22,633 nt of DNA from MKRK01 sp001896915. Its GTDB lineage: Bacteria; Bacillota; Clostridia; Oscillospirales; Acutalibacteraceae. The position numbers were made by a program, and so were the translations under genes. Under the pieces are notes generated by a model. The model was not told the origin of the DNA. It ran no database searches and saw nothing but the letters and a program-made list of their open reading frames with translations. Location: contig CALJJF010000257.1 of the NCBI GenBank assembly GCA_937973935.1, positions 1-22,633 of the forward strand. The letters run 5' to 3'. Positions 22,254 through 22,633 of the stretch are shown here, in pieces. How positions within the stretch are numbered: the first letter of the stretch is position 1; each line of letters begins with the position of its first letter.

Positions 22254-22633
22254 AATGATTGGAGTCTGTGGTTCCCCTGACAGTGGAAAAACAACTGCCG
22301 CACTGAAATTGGCACAGGAGTTGTATTACGGAAAAAAGGGGTCGGTGCTGTTTTTGTCACCGGACATGAGTGTCCCGTCGTTGGCTTACATTTTCCCGCA
22401 CTGCAAGGAAACCGATTTATATTCTGTTGGCAAAGCACTCGACCGAACCGATATTTGCCGGGATGATCTGATGAAGCAGCTTGTCACCATTAAGACAATG
22501 CTGAATTTCGGATTTCTCGGCTATAAAGCAGGAGAAAATCAATTTTCCTACCCACGACCCACCGAAGATAAAGTTTTGTCTTTGTTTTCTGCAATGAAAG
22601 ATATTGCCGATTTCACTGTGGTGGACTGCTCAG
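22246..22633 (+). CDS. CpaE/TadZ-like P-loop ATPase, 5' part only
   Basis: The first 129 residues of a protein that leaves the window. A Walker A motif GSPDSGKTT (9-17) follows a beta strand (MIGVCG), and FTVVDCS (the last residues) is the Walker B strand of the SIMIBI/MinD class. FLSPDMSVPSLAYIFPH resembles the A' region of TadZ/CpaE, which places Tad pili. The signature Lys of the deviant Walker A (KGGxGKT) is not present. GGGAGG lies upstream of ATG 22246, and the first 8 bases overlap the CpaB-like gene. The neighbours support a Tad-type ATPase. Confidence 0.75.
   Translation, partial: MSKMIGVCGSPDSGKTTAALKLAQELYYGKKGSVLFLSPDMSVPSLAYIFPHCKETDLYSVGKALDRTDICRDDLMKQLVTIKTMLNFGFLGYKAGENQFSYPRPTEDKVLSLFSAMKDIADFTVVDCS

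Noticed and set aside
1..22633. CRISPR array or toxin-antitoxin/defence island
   Set aside because: No regularly spaced repeats beyond the three iterons, and no cas, nuclease or toxin motifs in any ORF read.

Overview
The window looks like a chromosomal segment of a low-GC Gram-positive anaerobe of the Clostridia. Protein families, AGGAGG-type ribosome sites, frequent TTG starts and many U-tailed hairpin terminators all point that way. No ribosomal or tRNA gene is visible, so the genus cannot be fixed from the sequence.

Layout. (1) Bases 1-1074: the end of an unidentified gene, a terminator, three iteron-like direct repeats and non-coding DNA, probably the worn edge of a mobile element. (2) 1075-3254, minus strand: a two-gene cell-surface operon, a secreted beta-rich protein followed by a membrane-anchored multi-domain Ig-like protein. 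(3) 3356-6117: a frameshifted gene remnant, a diverged SLOG/YpsA-like protein, a lipoprotein and a membrane protein, separated by strong hairpins. (4) 6003-7080: about 1 kb without a convincing gene but rich in hairpins and with copies of two short dispersed repeats. (5) 7081-10648, minus strand: a compact [NiFe]-hydrogenase operon. In transcription order it encodes a maturation endopeptidase, a HypA-like protein without a zinc domain, a cytochrome b5-like heme protein, the small subunit and the large subunit. (6) 10846-15338, minus strand: a cupin gene with its own terminator, then an operon of P-type cation ATPase, double zinc-ribbon protein and small protein kinase. The leader of this operon folds as a NiCo (czcD) riboswitch with an overlapping intrinsic terminator. 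(7) About 15333-16617: an IS3-family insertion sequence whose end supplies the -35 box of the ATPase promoter. (8) 16625-22633, plus strand: one end of an integrative conjugative element (or related plasmid). It holds two secreted or anchored proteins, ParA and ParB, a SpoVG-family protein, a DUF6133-like small membrane protein, a prepilin peptidase, a CpaB-like SAF protein and the start of a CpaE/TadZ-like ATPase; it runs off the window.

How the parts fit. Regions 5 and 6 share a nickel theme: a nickel enzyme with its own processing protease beside a transporter controlled by a Ni/Co-sensing RNA. The hydrogenase operon has no membrane cytochrome b subunit, no Tat signal and no HypBCDEF, so it is probably cytosolic, may pass electrons to the heme protein, and must use general maturation factors encoded elsewhere. 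In region 8 the partition genes would stabilise the excised circular element. The Tad/Flp-like genes would build a pilus-like or envelope-spanning apparatus, with the small DUF6133-like protein as a possible pilin.
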